Part shown: positions 46,378 to 57,602 of the stretch, in pieces | Position numbering within the stretch: position 1 is the first letter of the stretch | Layout of the letters: each line of letters opens with the position of its first letter | Assembly: GCA_964030475.1 (NCBI GenBank) | Contig: CAXIPT010000001.1 | Span: 538,229-602,228, forward strand | Direction of reading: 5' to 3' | Length of the DNA stretch: 64,000 bases | Source of the DNA: Tethya wilhelma | Taxonomy: Eukaryota > Porifera > Demospongiae > Tethyida > Tethyidae | Position numbers and translations under genes: made by a program | Notes under the pieces: generated by a model | The model's database searches: none | What the model was told of the DNA's origin: nothing | Seen by the model: the letters and a program-made list of their open reading frames with translations, nothing else

Positions 46378-49255
46378 ATGTCTCTCCCAGTTCTCTTGGT
46401 AGCTCTGACGGTTCAGCTGCTGTTGGTTGGAAGTGCTAGAGCTGTTCTCAATGAAGACCGCCCTGGAGGTGTTGGAGGAGGTGTCCAAGACAATGGCCAC
46501 CCAAATATCATCATATTCTTCATAGATGATGTGAGTGTTAAACTTTAGTACATATAGATGTATTTAATGATAAGTTACTCCACTTGCCTCCCTCTAGATG
46601 GGCTATGGCGACCTGTCCCCCTATGGACACCCCACCTCAAACACCCCTCACATCCAGCGCCTTGCTGACGAGGGGCTTCTCTTCACCCAGTTCTACACAT
46701 CCAGTCCCGTGTGTGCCCCGTCCCGCTCGGCACTGCTCACTGGGCGCTACCAGGTGAGGTCAGGCATCTACCCCGGAGTGTTTGATCCAGATGACCTTGG
46801 AGGTGAGTCTGTTGTCATGATAATGATGTGGGAATAAGTGGTGGTCTAGTACATGAGCAAGTCAGTTTTATATCTATGGGCATAGGGTTTTACATGCATT
46901 ACATTGTTAGGTCTCCCAAAGACTGAGATCACTATTGCTGAGGGTTTGAAGGAGGCTGGCTACAGCACTGGGATGGTAGGCAAATGGCATCTGGTGAGTC
47001 AGTTCATTGTCACATGACACATGCATGCACTATACAAGTTACAACTAGTCAGTGATTAAAAGTAATTCAGTTTGTAACTGAAAAAGCAGCTGTGAATAGC
47101 CTATTGAGGTGTTCTGATCTCTGCTAGGGAAGTGTCAGACATTGACAGTAATAATTGTGTTTCACAATAGTTGAAAGAAATCACAGGTTGTTGCCGTGCA
47201 CTTTTCCTACAGTGTTCACTATTGTAGTTTAAATTGAGTTCTATTATCTTTTAAATTACAAGAACTTCTAATAAGAGAGTGCATGCATGCATAGTCATTA
47301 CAGACACTGCCTCTACTGACATCATGATGGTTCTTACTTTTGTATAGGGTGTTGGGAAAAATGGCACTCATCTTCCGCACAATCACGGCTTTGATTACTA
47401 CGTGGTGAGAACATCAAGTGCCAAATGTACAAAGAAATAGCTAGAGTGTTATAGTGTTAGTGTTGAAAAAAAGCATTACAAAGTACTATATAGTAAGTAT
47501 GATCAAAAATGATGTGTGTCTTTCAATTCAGGGTCTTCCATACACTCACGATGCCTGTCCTTGTTTCACTTGCTTCTACCCCCATCAGGAGTGCGTGGAC
47601 ACCAGTCGCTGCAACCCTCGTGAGTGGTGCATGAATCAGAGCCCTGATTTTATATCATAGCTTGAAAGACTAACTAGTACTGTAACAATTCACATGGCAT
47701 TGTATTAATGGTATCGGCTTCTTCATCTATATAATATTATGTTTAGAGTATGTGCCCTGTCCTGTGTACAAGAGTAAGTATGATCAGAAGAAGATTATCC
47801 AACAGCCAGCTGATTTGACAACATTGTCAGCAAATCTGGCAAGTGCTGCTGTTTCGTTTATCAAGAAAAAAGCCAGTGAGTTTTGTACATGTATGCATAT
47901 GTCTTGAGTTGTTCTTTATGTAATCTGTTCCGATCATTGTTAATTTTGTCATCAGGTAATGGTGAGACGTTCTTCTTGTACTATGCCTTCCAACACACTC
48001 ACTACCCTCAGTTCAGTGGAGAGAGGTTCAGGAACTCCAGCATCAGAGGAGAGATGGGAGACTCCATTGTAAGTTAGCACAGGCATGAGTATTGTCTCTG
48101 TCCCGTACATGTAGCCTAATCCCTAAATTTATCTACATGTGAAGCTAGATTTTACAAAATCAGGTGTTTGGATTGTGTTTGCATGTATAGCGGGAGATAG
48201 ACTGGGCTGTGGGTCAAGTCATGCAAGCTCTGAGGAACAAGGGTGTGTACGACAACACCTTTGTCTTCCTCACAGCTGATAATGGGTAAGCCCTTACTAA
48301 TCAAGACTAATGATCAATTGAGCTCTCTATACTCCTCCTATTATGACAATTATAATTATATCACAGTCCTGATTTGAGCGAGGGCCCCCTGGGGGGCAGT
48401 GCTGGCCTCCTGCGGTGTGGCAAGGCCTCCACCTGGGATGGTGGCATGAGGGTGCCGGGGATAGCGTGGTGGCCCAGCAAGATACGACACAGCAGGACAC
48501 ACAAGCTTGCAGCCACTCTTGATCTTCTTCCCACCATCTTCTCCCTTGTTGGAGTGAGTCTGCCAGAGGGCTACTCCACTGATGGAGTGGACATGAGTGA
48601 CATCCTCTTCTACAAGAATGGCCAGGTGAGCTTATGCCATGTAGTGACGTCATACATCACTATAGGGTCTAAGAGGATGATCTACCATGAAAAGGTCTAA
48701 TCACTCATCAGTGCTAGCAAGGTTGAACCTAACAATATTTGCATTTAACTTTCTAGGAGATCATTTGATGTGTTAAAATGTAAGACCTATCAATTCGCTT
48801 ACCATATAGCGGGAATTAAAGTTTTGTGGTGTCAAAATTTTTGCAGATGTCACTAGTCAAAACATTTTTGCCTTTTAATTTTCATGGATGAGCTGCCAAT
48901 TTCCATACATATATGTGTTACGGAGAATTTTCGGGTTAAAAACCGCAAAAGTTAAACTTGCAAAACTTTCCCGTTATACGGTATAATTATATAGACTGCA
49001 TTTTATGATTCATCACTTCATACACACAATGCCATTGTACAGACTAAGAGGGAGTGGTTTGCATACTTCCCTGAATTTGCTAATGAGACCCAGGGACCAT
49101 TTGCCATCCGATGGAAGCAGTACAAGGCACACTACTACACTCAAGGGTGAGAGAGCTTAGGAGTTTACTCATACCATACATTAATGTTGTACGTACTCAC
49201 TCTCTCTGGCACTACATCATCTTATGTTAGTCCCCACTTCACACACACACACTAT

Positions 49256-49293
<38 letters not shown>

Positions 49294-49955
49294 ACCCGTC
49301 ACTAGAGGGCTGTGCTCCAATGACTATCCTGATGAGGTGTGTCGTGCCAACACCTCCTTGCAGTACCACGACCCTCCTCTTCTCTTCAACCTCCACAACG
49401 ACCCCGGAGAGCTCTTTCTCCTCGACCCTGACACGTATCACAACACCATTGAGAAGATATCACTGGTACAATAAAATTTACATATTATATCACGCTGAGA
49501 CAATTAAGTATAGTATGCACAGCTCATTGAACTGTGATGCAAAGATTTATGAAAGACAATACCCCAGGTTGATAGTGCCTTGTATTGAGAAGACAACTTG
49601 TGTTACACTTGTGTTACACTTGTGTACTTAAACTTAAACTTATGTACTTAATTGTCAGAATAGCTTATTAGTTACATGCATGCACATAACATTGTACATT
49701 TGTGTGTCAGTCACACAACTTGCATGGGAACCTGATGAGATTGGACAAATCTGTAGTTATTTAATTCTCCATACACCATGCATCGTGCAGATTCGTGAGT
49801 CCTTCCTCAGTGATTTGGAGTGGGCAGAGCCTCAAGTACTTGCTGGTAAAGACACCACTGTCCAACCATGTGCCCTCCCAGGCTGTGAACCATTCCCCTA
49901 CTGTTGCCGTAGCAACACACTAGGTCAAAAGACGACCCCAGCCAGCTGGCTGTAG
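46378..49955 (+). CDS. ARSA: arylsulfatase A-like lysosomal sulfatase
   Basis: About twelve exons: 46378 to ~46530, 46598-46800, ~46913, 47349, 47533, 47747, 47958, 48191, ~48367-48626, ~49042, ~49307 and ~49792-49955. The signal peptide is [20 protein letters not shown]. Catalytic features: [17 protein letters not shown] (metal-binding DD), the sulfatase signature [12 protein letters not shown] whose Cys becomes formylglycine, [33 protein letters not shown] and [19 protein letters not shown]. The end, [13 protein letters not shown], matches the Cys-rich ARSA C terminus. In mammals ARSA removes the 3-sulfate of cerebroside sulfate in lysosomes. Closest by eye to ARSA rather than ARSB or GALNS; the substrate in this organism may differ. 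A TACCGTA-type MITE lies in the intron at 48799-48983. Confidence 0.9.
48799..48983. mobile_element. TACC(G/A)TATA-type MITE
   Basis: The left end TTACCATATAGCGGGAATTA and the reverse complement of the right end TACCGTATAACGGGAAAGTT are inverted repeats. 185 bp, non-coding, in an arylsulfatase intron. Ends are related to those at 40600-41769. Confidence 0.7.
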
Positions 49956-50180
49956 CTATAGAGGCATGGCTATGCACCTATACAATATTAGTTAGTCATT
50001 TTCAGTTAGTATAGAAAATTATGCACACGTATGCATGTCCAATATCACCAATTGCTAACGCTGGACTGCTTTCAGTAATTCTTCATGATATAAATCTGCT
50101 GTTTTCAAGTTGAAATGCCATATATAAGTATCACGTACTGAGCTCAATCCCAAAAGATCCCGGCACATGTCTCAAAAAGT
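49956..50180. other. short intergenic gap
   Basis: AT-rich 3' flank of the arylsulfatase gene. Nothing else is seen before the duplicated unit begins near 50181. Confidence 0.5.
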
Positions 50181-50405
50181 TATATACTATAGTGCTGATT
50201 TGCAGGCTTGCTCTTACAATAATATGTACACATGACGGCACATTTGTAATTATGACAAAGAAGTAGCATAATTTAAACACATAGCTACAGTCTAAGACAC
50301 CATTGAACTTAAGATTGACACTAATATCCTAGAGCTTTACAGTACATTCAAATGTTTATCAAAAAATCCTAATTAATTTCTATGCCAGCGATAATGGTCA
50401 GTAAG

Positions 50406-51785
50406 TTATTGAGGAGGTAGTGGATGGCTATTGAGACTCCTCCACTTGTCAATCACCCCTTGAGGGCTATCAAGGTCAGAGATCAGCGTGGAGATGACCT
50501 GGTCCATGTGCTGCTGCATGCCTCTTCTGGCATCCTCTGGAGCATTCGTATCGCCATGGGAACCCTTTGAGTCCACCCAGTACACCCACTGCTCGTGCTG
50601 CCCAGTGAAGTCATCCTTCCAACCGTAGACGTTGGTATACATCCCCTGGGATGGCTGAGTGAAGTTGTACAGATGGATCTTGCCCCTACGAGTTGAGAGG
50701 ATGTTGTTGTAGGTGCTCTGGGCATGTTCGGCGTGAGAAGTGGCATTCTGCTTTATAGCATTGATGTAGCCGTCTCGTGTAGACCCCTCCGTCACATAGG
50801 CCAACTCCTGCAGCAGTGCAAGGTGCATACCCCCTGCGATCATGTAGCCTGTGAACCCTCCTGTGGCGTAGCGGTCAGATTCCAGGACTCCAATCACGGA
50901 TGTCACAAACTGAGTCTGCTCGGGGGATATCTTGGCGTACAAGGTGGCATTCGGTGTTCCACTGTTTTTCAACGGTGTGTACGTATTTGCAACAAAGTCC
51001 TTGACACCATTGATCACACCATTGAGCTGATCAATGACATTCTGGGTGAGTTGGTCGTGAACGATCTGCTCAATTTTCTTGTAGACCTCACTAAAGTAGG
51101 AAGGAACAGATGGTGGGAAGATTTGATCGAATATGAGAGCTCCAACTTTGCCGGCGATGCCACTCAGAAGGCCGGTTCCAAGGGATTTGGCAAAATCTCC
51201 CAAGACAGACTCCAGCACAAGAGGTCGCACATTTCCATCAAACTCAAAGAGGAAGTCCGTTGCCTTGCTGCTAGCCAGAGCTTTGCTGGGATGCTCAGGG
51301 ACTCCTTTGACAATGTATGTTGGAAAATGAATGCAGTACTCTGCATGGTTTGTGCGACGAAGAAGTACACTTGAATGACGTTGGTAAGCTTTGAAGGGCT
51401 CTTCCAAGAAGGTGAAAAGGTCGCTTGTAATCTCTTCTCCATCTGCAAGTGGAAACACCTCTGGAAGTTGTGACAAGATACACTTTTGATGTTTCTCGAT
51501 CTTTTCCCTCATTTTTGCTGGCATGGTTTTCATAAGATGGTCGGCAGTTTCTTTAGGTGCTAGTTTAGGTCGTGGTAGTTGGCCATAACCATGCCAGCTG
51601 GCAGCCTTCTTGGCCGATCCTCGAGCATAAGCCTCTTCTTCCTTGCTCAATTCTCTCCCACCAGCTTTGTGTGGGCCAATGAGCTTTTGGAACACGTACT
51701 CTTCTTGTGCAGGCTGCTCAGCATGATGGAGCTGAGTGAAGCTGATGCCAATTCCAGCACTTAACACGGCAGGTAGGTTTTCCAT
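50406..51785 (-). CDS. delta-endotoxin (Cry) domain I-like protein, copy 1
   Basis: One uninterrupted 459-codon frame starts at MENLPAVLSAGIGISFTQ and ends PLPPQ. Residues ~190-290 resemble the helical pore-forming domain of insecticidal delta-endotoxins: a hydrophobic Gly-rich helix (GLLSGIAGKVGALIFDQIF), then PPSVPSYFSEVYKKIEQIV and a long amphipathic helix (QLNGVINGVKDFVANTY). The rest matches nothing I recognise; the N-terminal ~180 residues are charged and lack a signal peptide. It has no intron, unlike its neighbours. Role is unknown: a defensive pore former or a repurposed relative are both possible. The copy at 56131-57510 differs by only a handful of residues. Assignment is by pattern, not by search. 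Confidence 0.6.
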   Translation of the reverse strand: MENLPAVLSAGIGISFTQLHHAEQPAQEEYVFQKLIGPHKAGGRELSKEEEAYARGSAKKAASWHGYGQLPRPKLAPKETADHLMKTMPAKMREKIEKHQKCILSQLPEVFPLADGEEITSDLFTFLEEPFKAYQRHSSVLLRRTNHAEYCIHFPTYIVKGVPEHPSKALASSKATDFLFEFDGNVRPLVLESVLGDFAKSLGTGLLSGIAGKVGALIFDQIFPPSVPSYFSEVYKKIEQIVHDQLTQNVIDQLNGVINGVKDFVANTYTPLKNSGTPNATLYAKISPEQTQFVTSVIGVLESDRYATGGFTGYMIAGGMHLALLQELAYVTEGSTRDGYINAIKQNATSHAEHAQSTYNNILSTRRGKIHLYNFTQPSQGMYTNVYGWKDDFTGQHEQWVYWVDSKGSHGDTNAPEDARRGMQQHMDQVISTLISDLDSPQGVIDKWRSLNSHPLPPQ

Positions 51786-51859
51786 GACTTAAAAGATATT
51801 CCTTCGATCAGTCTATAGAGATAACTCGATCAGACTGACAGACAGAGTACTGAGCTCTC

Positions 51860-51868
51860 CTTTTATAT
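51860..51868 (-). promoter_or_regulatory. TATA box of delta-endotoxin-like copy 1
   Basis: On the minus strand the sequence reads GGATATAAAAGGAGAGCTC, about 75-80 bp upstream of the ATG, a good TATA spacing for a short 5' UTR. The same element precedes copy 2. Confidence 0.65.
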
Positions 51869-52753
51869 CCACTACACTCAATCAAGACAGGAAGACAATG
51901 AAGCCACGATACTGAGTTGTACCAAGAAGACACAGCATCAGTTCCGTGTAGCTATCAGTCATGTTGAGGAGTGGTCTGAGTATACTGTGCATGTAGTGTG
52001 GACCATCCTCCTATTGTCACAATACCTATTGACATAATAACGTTTTGTGGGAAAACTTAATTATTACAAAGCTGCCAAGAATATAGTAATTTCTGACTTA
52101 AATTTAATTAATCTGAGATAATAATATTAAATTTTGAGAAAGAGATCTCTTGATTGTGAAATTTCTTGAAATTTGACTCTAACTTGGCTTGGCAAGTTCT
52201 CTTGCACATTCTAATTGTGTCATGAATATTACAAACAGAAAACCCACAGGAACTTGGCTAGTTAACCATGGAAACCACACATGCACAATTAGTGGGAAAT
52301 TTCAGGCTTCCTCAACTTAATGCATACTCTTGACTACCACAGGCTGTCTGATTGGCACCACTGTGTGGCTATGTCGGACAGCATGAAGCCAGCGAAACAA
52401 TGCCGAGTCAGGCCTGCCTATGCAATATCATCAGTCACGTCTTAATTGGCTGTGCAGTATGTACAAACATGAACGACATTATTTTTGATATGTCTTGTCT
52501 GGGGACTTAGAGAGAGCCTGTGTATGCTATAGTGTTGAGCTCATTAGCACTCTCTCCTTTGATCTGGGAATGAGGCTCGATCTGCCGCATGTGTTCAACG
52601 GCCACAGCCTCCAGATCCATAATATTTGACAATATCTGAACTATGATACCAATTAGCAGGTAAGTACCAGGTAAGTACCTAGGCTATACTATTAATACTC
52701 TCACCATATTGAATCCCTACACAAACCTAATATAAATTATGTCATAACTTGAT

Positions 52754-55685
52754 NGAGCGAGGAGAGACGGATTTGGTCCAGCTTCACATCAATACTGGGG
52801 ATGCAAAGCCAATCAAGCAAGCTCCCCGTCGCACTCCATTCGCTGTGAGACGAGAAGTAGACCGTCAAGTGAAGCAGATGGAAGAGGCTGGAATCATTCA
52901 GAAGGCCTATGGTGCATGGTCCAGTCCTGTGATCTTGGTCAAGAAGAAGAATGGTACATATCGTTTTTGTGTCGATTACAGAAAACTCAATGAAGTCACT
53001 GAAAAGGACACATTTCCATTGCCCAGGATCGACGACCTGCTAGACCAGCTAGGCCAAGCTAAGTACTTCTCTACTCTTGATTTGGCTGCAGGCTATTGGC
53101 AGATCAAGGTGGCGCCTGAATCCAAAGCAAAGACAGCCTTTGTGACTCACAGAGGATTGTTTGAATTCAATGTGATGCCGTTCGGCCTAACTAATGCCCC
53201 AGCTGTGTTTCAGCGCCTTGTCCAAGAAGTCCTATCTGATCTGAACCCTGAGGAAGGCCCAGATTTTGTGTCAGCATATATTGATGACATTATCGTTTTC
53301 TCTCGGTCACTGGAGGAACATATCACTCACTTGCGTCTAGTTTTGGATTGCTTGATGGAAGCAGGGTTGAAGTTAAACCCAGAAAAATGCCGGTTCATCA
53401 TGCAGCAAGTTGAGTACCTGGGATATGTGGTCACTCCTCAAGGTCTGAAACCCTCAACTAAACGTGTTCAAGCGGTTGTGGACTTCCCGGTCCCGACTAA
53501 TTTATCTGAAGTCCGACGATTCCTAGGGCTTGCCTCCTATTACAGAAGATTTGTACACTCTTTTGCAAAGATTGCTAAACCTTTACATGCTCTCACCAAG
53601 AAGGATACTCCCTTCAATTGGAGTGCAGATTGCCAGTCAGCATTTGAGCTTTTGAAACAGAAGTTGGTGGAAGCTCCGATCCTAGCCTATCCTACTTTTA
53701 ACCGAGAGTTCGTGTTGGAGACTGACGCTAGTCAGAATGGTCTAGGAGCTGTCCTTGCTCAGGTGCAAGATGACGACTCAGTACATCCTATTGCTTATGC
53801 CAGTCGTGCATTGTCTCAGAGTGAGAAGAACTATGGAATCACAGACTTGGAGACCTTAGCAGTTGTGTGGGCGCTTTCCCACTTCCGGACCTACCTGTAT
53901 GGACAGAAGGTGAAGGTGATTACAGATCACTCCGCTGTGAAGTCAGTACTACTTAATCCAACAGCCAGTGGAAAACATGCTCGCTGGTGGGCTAAAGTGT
54001 TTGAGAGTGGGATTGGAGAAGTTGACATTCACTACAGAAGGGGAAGCGAGAATGTTGCTGCCGATGCACTGTCAAGAGCACCCCTGGAAGGATTCCCAGA
54101 TGACGAAGAGACATTGGGAGTTGCCGTCTGCTTGATAGACGAAGGGACAGAAGAGATTGAGGAATTGTTGAAGACTGATGTCACTACTGCCTCAACAGTC
54201 CATAGCACATTGGGCGAAGAGCAGCGAAAAGACCCCCTAGTGAGAGAAATGGTGGAGTTTATTGAGAGTGGTGTTCTGCCGTCAGATGACTCCAGAGCTC
54301 GCAAGATCACTCTTCGTGCCGACCAGTTCACTGTCATTGATGGAATCTTGTATTTCATTGATTGCAAACAGAAGCAACAGAAGCGAGCAGTTGTTCCATG
54401 TGAACTCAGGCCTACCATTCTGAAGTTGAATCACAGTGGATCTCTCTCAGGACATCTGTCTGGCCCTCGTTTGTATCGTGCTCTATCCTCTTCATTCTGG
54501 TGGGATGGTATGTATCGAGATGTTGTTAATTTCTGCCGCAATTGTCCACAGTGTGTTACTGTGACTGGAGGAGAGCGAGTGGGAAGACCCCCTCTTCAGA
54601 GCATACCTGTACAGAGGCCGTTCCAAGTGGTAGGAGTCGATGTCATGGACCTACCAAAGACGGAGATGGGAAACAAACATGTGCTAGTCTTTCAAGACTT
54701 TTTGACGAAATGGCCTGTTGTCTTTCCCCTGCCTGACCAGAAGACGCACAGACTTGTGGAGATACTGGTCAAGGAGATAGTTCCTACATTCGGTGTACCA
54801 GAGAGTCTTCTATCAGATCGAGGTACAAATTTATTGTCATTTCTCATGCGTGATGTCTGTGATCTCTTGGGCATTGCCAAGCTTAACACCACGGCCTACC
54901 ACCCCCAATGCAACGGGATGGTGGAAAGATTCAATCGAACACTCAAGATGATGTTGAGAAAACATGTGGAAGTCTATGGCAAACAGTGGGATCAGCATCT
55001 TCATGCAGTGCTTTGGGCATATCGGAATACCCCACACGAGTCGACTAACGAGAAGCCGTCCTTCCTACTATTTGGCAAGGATTTGAGGACTCCTACTGAT
55101 GCTGCCTTCCTTCCGCCTACTGACATCCAGTTGTCAGATGTGTCCACCTATCGAGAAGAGCTAGTTGCCGACCTGACGCTTGCACGTGAAAATGCAGCAA
55201 AGACCATTCAGAAAGCACAAGCTCGTCATAAAAAGTATTATGACAAGAAGACAAGTCCGAACAACTTGCAAAACAGTGAATGGATAATGATTCGATTTCC
55301 CCAAGAGGAAACTGGTGCTGAAAGAAAGTTATCCCGGCCATGGCATGGACCGTATCGAGTAGTTGACACAAGCCCTACTGGTGTTACAGCAACGAAGGTG
55401 TATGCACCTCAAGATGGGACAATTCAGGTTCATCTGAACAGAGTCTCAAGATGTCCGCCTCAGTTTCCTGCCGGTTATTACTGGTACGGATCTCGCCGTA
55501 AGGGTCCTGGCCGTCCACCTAAGATGTCATTTGAGCAGAAGCGAACCCCACAAGATTCTACTTCTGAGACCACAACTCCGGAGATCAGCCATGATGAGTC
55601 TGAAGAAGAGGAAGCGCCTGTTGTCTCAGCTACCTCTCGTCGTACGAAGACTAGACTGGTTAAACCCCCTGATCGCCTCATGTGA
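52754..55685 (+). mobile_element. pol: Ty3/gypsy pol polyprotein, 5'-truncated at an assembly gap
   Basis: The open frame begins at an unresolved base (52754) and runs ~977 codons to TGA 55683-55685. Reverse transcriptase: YRKLNEVTEKDTFPLPRIDD, FSTLDLAAGYWQIKV and catalytic YIDDIIVFS. RNase H: FVLETDASQNGLGAVLAQ. Integrase: an HHCC zinc finger (NHSGSLSGHL to CRNCPQC), a DDE core with GVDVMDL, LLSDRGTNLLS and YHPQCNGMVERFNRTLK, then a GPYRVVD (GPY/F) segment and a basic Ser-rich C terminus. Order RT-RH-IN is typical of Ty3/gypsy. Gag, protease and the 5' LTR are absent, lost or hidden in the gap. The remaining frame has no stops, so insertion is recent. Confidence 0.92.
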
Positions 55686-55720
55686 ATCATACTCGGGACG
55701 AGTTTGTCTGGAGGCCGGAG

Positions 55721-55873
55721 TGTGTGACATTGTGTACCTTACTCTATTGTATGTTCTTGCATTGACTGTACTTTGACCTATGTAGCTATGTAATTAGTAT
55801 GCCAATGATGTAATGTGTGCCATGTGCGCATGTGCTGGGATTCAGAATAAGACGTTTGATGATGAACCGAGTT
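55721..55873 (+). repeat. 3' LTR of the Ty3/gypsy element
   Basis: The purine-rich tract TCTGGAGGCCGGAG just upstream looks like the plus-strand priming site. The next bases begin TGTGTGACATTG and run ~153 bp to GAGTTACA, giving TG...CA ends, with AATAAG inside as a possible polyadenylation signal. The duplicated unit copy 2 begins immediately after. The matching 5' LTR is not in the assembly. Confidence 0.65.
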
Positions 55874-56130
55874 ACATATACTATAGTGCTGATTTGCAGG
55901 CTTGCTCTTACAATAATACATACACTTGACGACACATTTGTATATAATATTATAGAATTCAGTTCAAAAATAATTATGATAAAGAAGTAGCATAAATTAA
56001 ACACATAGCTACAGTCTAAGACACCACTGAACTTAGATTGACACCAATATCCTAGCGCTTTACAGTACAGTGTTTATCAAAAAATCCAAATTAGTTTCTA
56101 TGCTGGCGATAATCACTGAAGGTTGCCAAG

Positions 56131-57510
56131 TTATTGAGGAGGTAGGGGATGGCTATTGAGACTCCTCCACTTGTCAATCACCCCTTGAGGGCTATCCAGG
56201 TCAGAGATCAGCGTGGAGATGACCTGGTCCATGTGCTGCTGCATGCCTCTTCTTGCATCCTCTGGAGCATTCGTATCGCCATGGGAACCCTTTGAGTCCA
56301 CCCAGTACACCCACTGCTCATGCTGCCCAGTGAAGTCATCCTTCCAACCGTAGACGTTGGTATACATGCCCTGGGATGGCTGAGTGAAGTTGTACAGATG
56401 GATCTTGCCCCTACGAGTTGAGAGGATGTTGTTGTAGGTGCTCTGGGCATGGTCGGCATGAGAAGTGGCATTCTGCTTTATAGCATTGATGTAGCCGTCT
56501 CGTGTAGACCCCTCTGTCACATAGGCCAACTCTTGCAGCAGAGCAAGGTGCATACCCCCTGCAATCATGTAGCCAGTGAACCCTCCTGTGGCATAGCGGT
56601 TAGATTCCAGGACTCCAATCACGGATGTCACAAACTGAGTCTGCTCGGGGGATATCTTGGCATACAAGGTGGCATTTGGTGTTCCACTGTTTTTCAACGG
56701 TGTGTACGTATTTGCAACAAAGTCTTTGACACCATTGATCACACCATTGAGCTGATCAATGACATTCTGGGTGAGTTGGTCGTGAACGATCTGCTCAATT
56801 TTCTTGTAGACCTCACTAAAGTAGGAAGGAACAGAGGGTGGGAAGATTTGATCAAATATGAGAGCTCCAACTTTGCCGGCAATGCCACTCAGAAGGCCGG
56901 TTCCAAGGGATTTGGCAAAATCTCCCAAGACAGACTCCAGCACAAGAGGTTGCACATTTCCATCAAACTCAAAGAGGAGGTCCATTGCCTTGCTGCTAGC
57001 CAGAGCTTTGCTGGGATGCTCAGGGATTCCTTTGACAATGTATGTTGGAAAATGAATGCAGTACTCTGCATGGTTTGTGCGACGAAGAAGTACACTTGAA
57101 TGACGTTGGTAAGCTTTGAAGGGCTCTTCCAAGAAGGTGAAAAGGTCGCTTGTAATCTCTTCTCCATCTGCAAGTGGAAACACCTCTGGAAGTTGTGACA
57201 AGATACACTTTTGATGTTTCTCGATCTTTTCCCTCATTTTTGCTGGCATGGTTTTCATAAGATGGTCGGCAGTTTCTTTAGGCGCTAGTTTAGGTCGTGG
57301 TAGTTGGCCATAACCATGCCAGCTGGCAGCCTTCTTGGCCGATCCTCGAGCATAAGCCTCTTCTTCCTTGCTCAATTCTCTCCCACCAGCTTTGTGTGGG
57401 CCAATGAGCTTTTGGAACACATACTCTTCTTGTGCAGGCTGCTCAGCATGATGGAGCTGAGTGAAGCTGATGCCAATTCCAGCACTTAACACGGCAGGTA
57501 GGTTTTCCAT
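56131..57510 (-). CDS. delta-endotoxin (Cry) domain I-like protein, copy 2
   Basis: A 459-codon intronless frame with the same start, end and domain pattern as 50406-51785. I see only a few residue differences, e.g. KGIPEHP for KGVPEHP, AMDLLFEF for ATDFLFEF, GNVQ for GNVR, ESNRY for ESDRY and SHADHA for SHAEHA. Both copies keep full frames, which suggests selection or very recent duplication. Same unknown role; the two may be separate loci or alleles assembled side by side. Confidence 0.6.
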   Translation of the reverse strand: MENLPAVLSAGIGISFTQLHHAEQPAQEEYVFQKLIGPHKAGGRELSKEEEAYARGSAKKAASWHGYGQLPRPKLAPKETADHLMKTMPAKMREKIEKHQKCILSQLPEVFPLADGEEITSDLFTFLEEPFKAYQRHSSVLLRRTNHAEYCIHFPTYIVKGIPEHPSKALASSKAMDLLFEFDGNVQPLVLESVLGDFAKSLGTGLLSGIAGKVGALIFDQIFPPSVPSYFSEVYKKIEQIVHDQLTQNVIDQLNGVINGVKDFVANTYTPLKNSGTPNATLYAKISPEQTQFVTSVIGVLESNRYATGGFTGYMIAGGMHLALLQELAYVTEGSTRDGYINAIKQNATSHADHAQSTYNNILSTRRGKIHLYNFTQPSQGMYTNVYGWKDDFTGQHEQWVYWVDSKGSHGDTNAPEDARRGMQQHMDQVISTLISDLDSPQGVIDKWRSLNSHPLPPQ

Positions 57511-57592
57511 GACTTGAAAGATATTCCTTCGATCAGTCTATAGTATATATGAGATGACTCGATCAGACTGACAGACAGAGTACTGAGCTCTC

Positions 57593-57602
57593 CTTTTATA
57601 TC
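57593..57602 (-). promoter_or_regulatory. TATA box of delta-endotoxin-like copy 2
   Basis: The minus strand reads AGATATAAAAGGAGAGCTC, same position and sequence as for copy 1 apart from one base. Confidence 0.65.

Larger units (their letters stand above)
50181..52753. repeat. duplicated ~2.6 kb unit, copy 1
   Basis: The unit starts with TATACTATAGTGCTGATTTG and ends with TTATGTCATAACTTGAT. It aligns over its whole length with 55875-58506 with small differences, including extra short indels and a 33-bp tandem repeat in copy 2. It contains the delta-endotoxin-like gene on the minus strand plus its promoter. A single N follows at 52754. Confidence 0.9.

Noticed and set aside
50724..51374. Plus-strand 216-codon frame opposite the delta-endotoxin-like gene (and its copy at 56449-57099)
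   Set aside because: It is antisense to a 459-codon frame with a domain pattern and TATA box; present in both copies only because the units are nearly identical.
52749..55685. Gypsy pol as part of a host-domesticated gene
   Set aside because: RT, RNase H and integrase motifs are all intact, an LTR follows directly and no host exon is joined to it, so it is a recent element rather than a domesticated gene.
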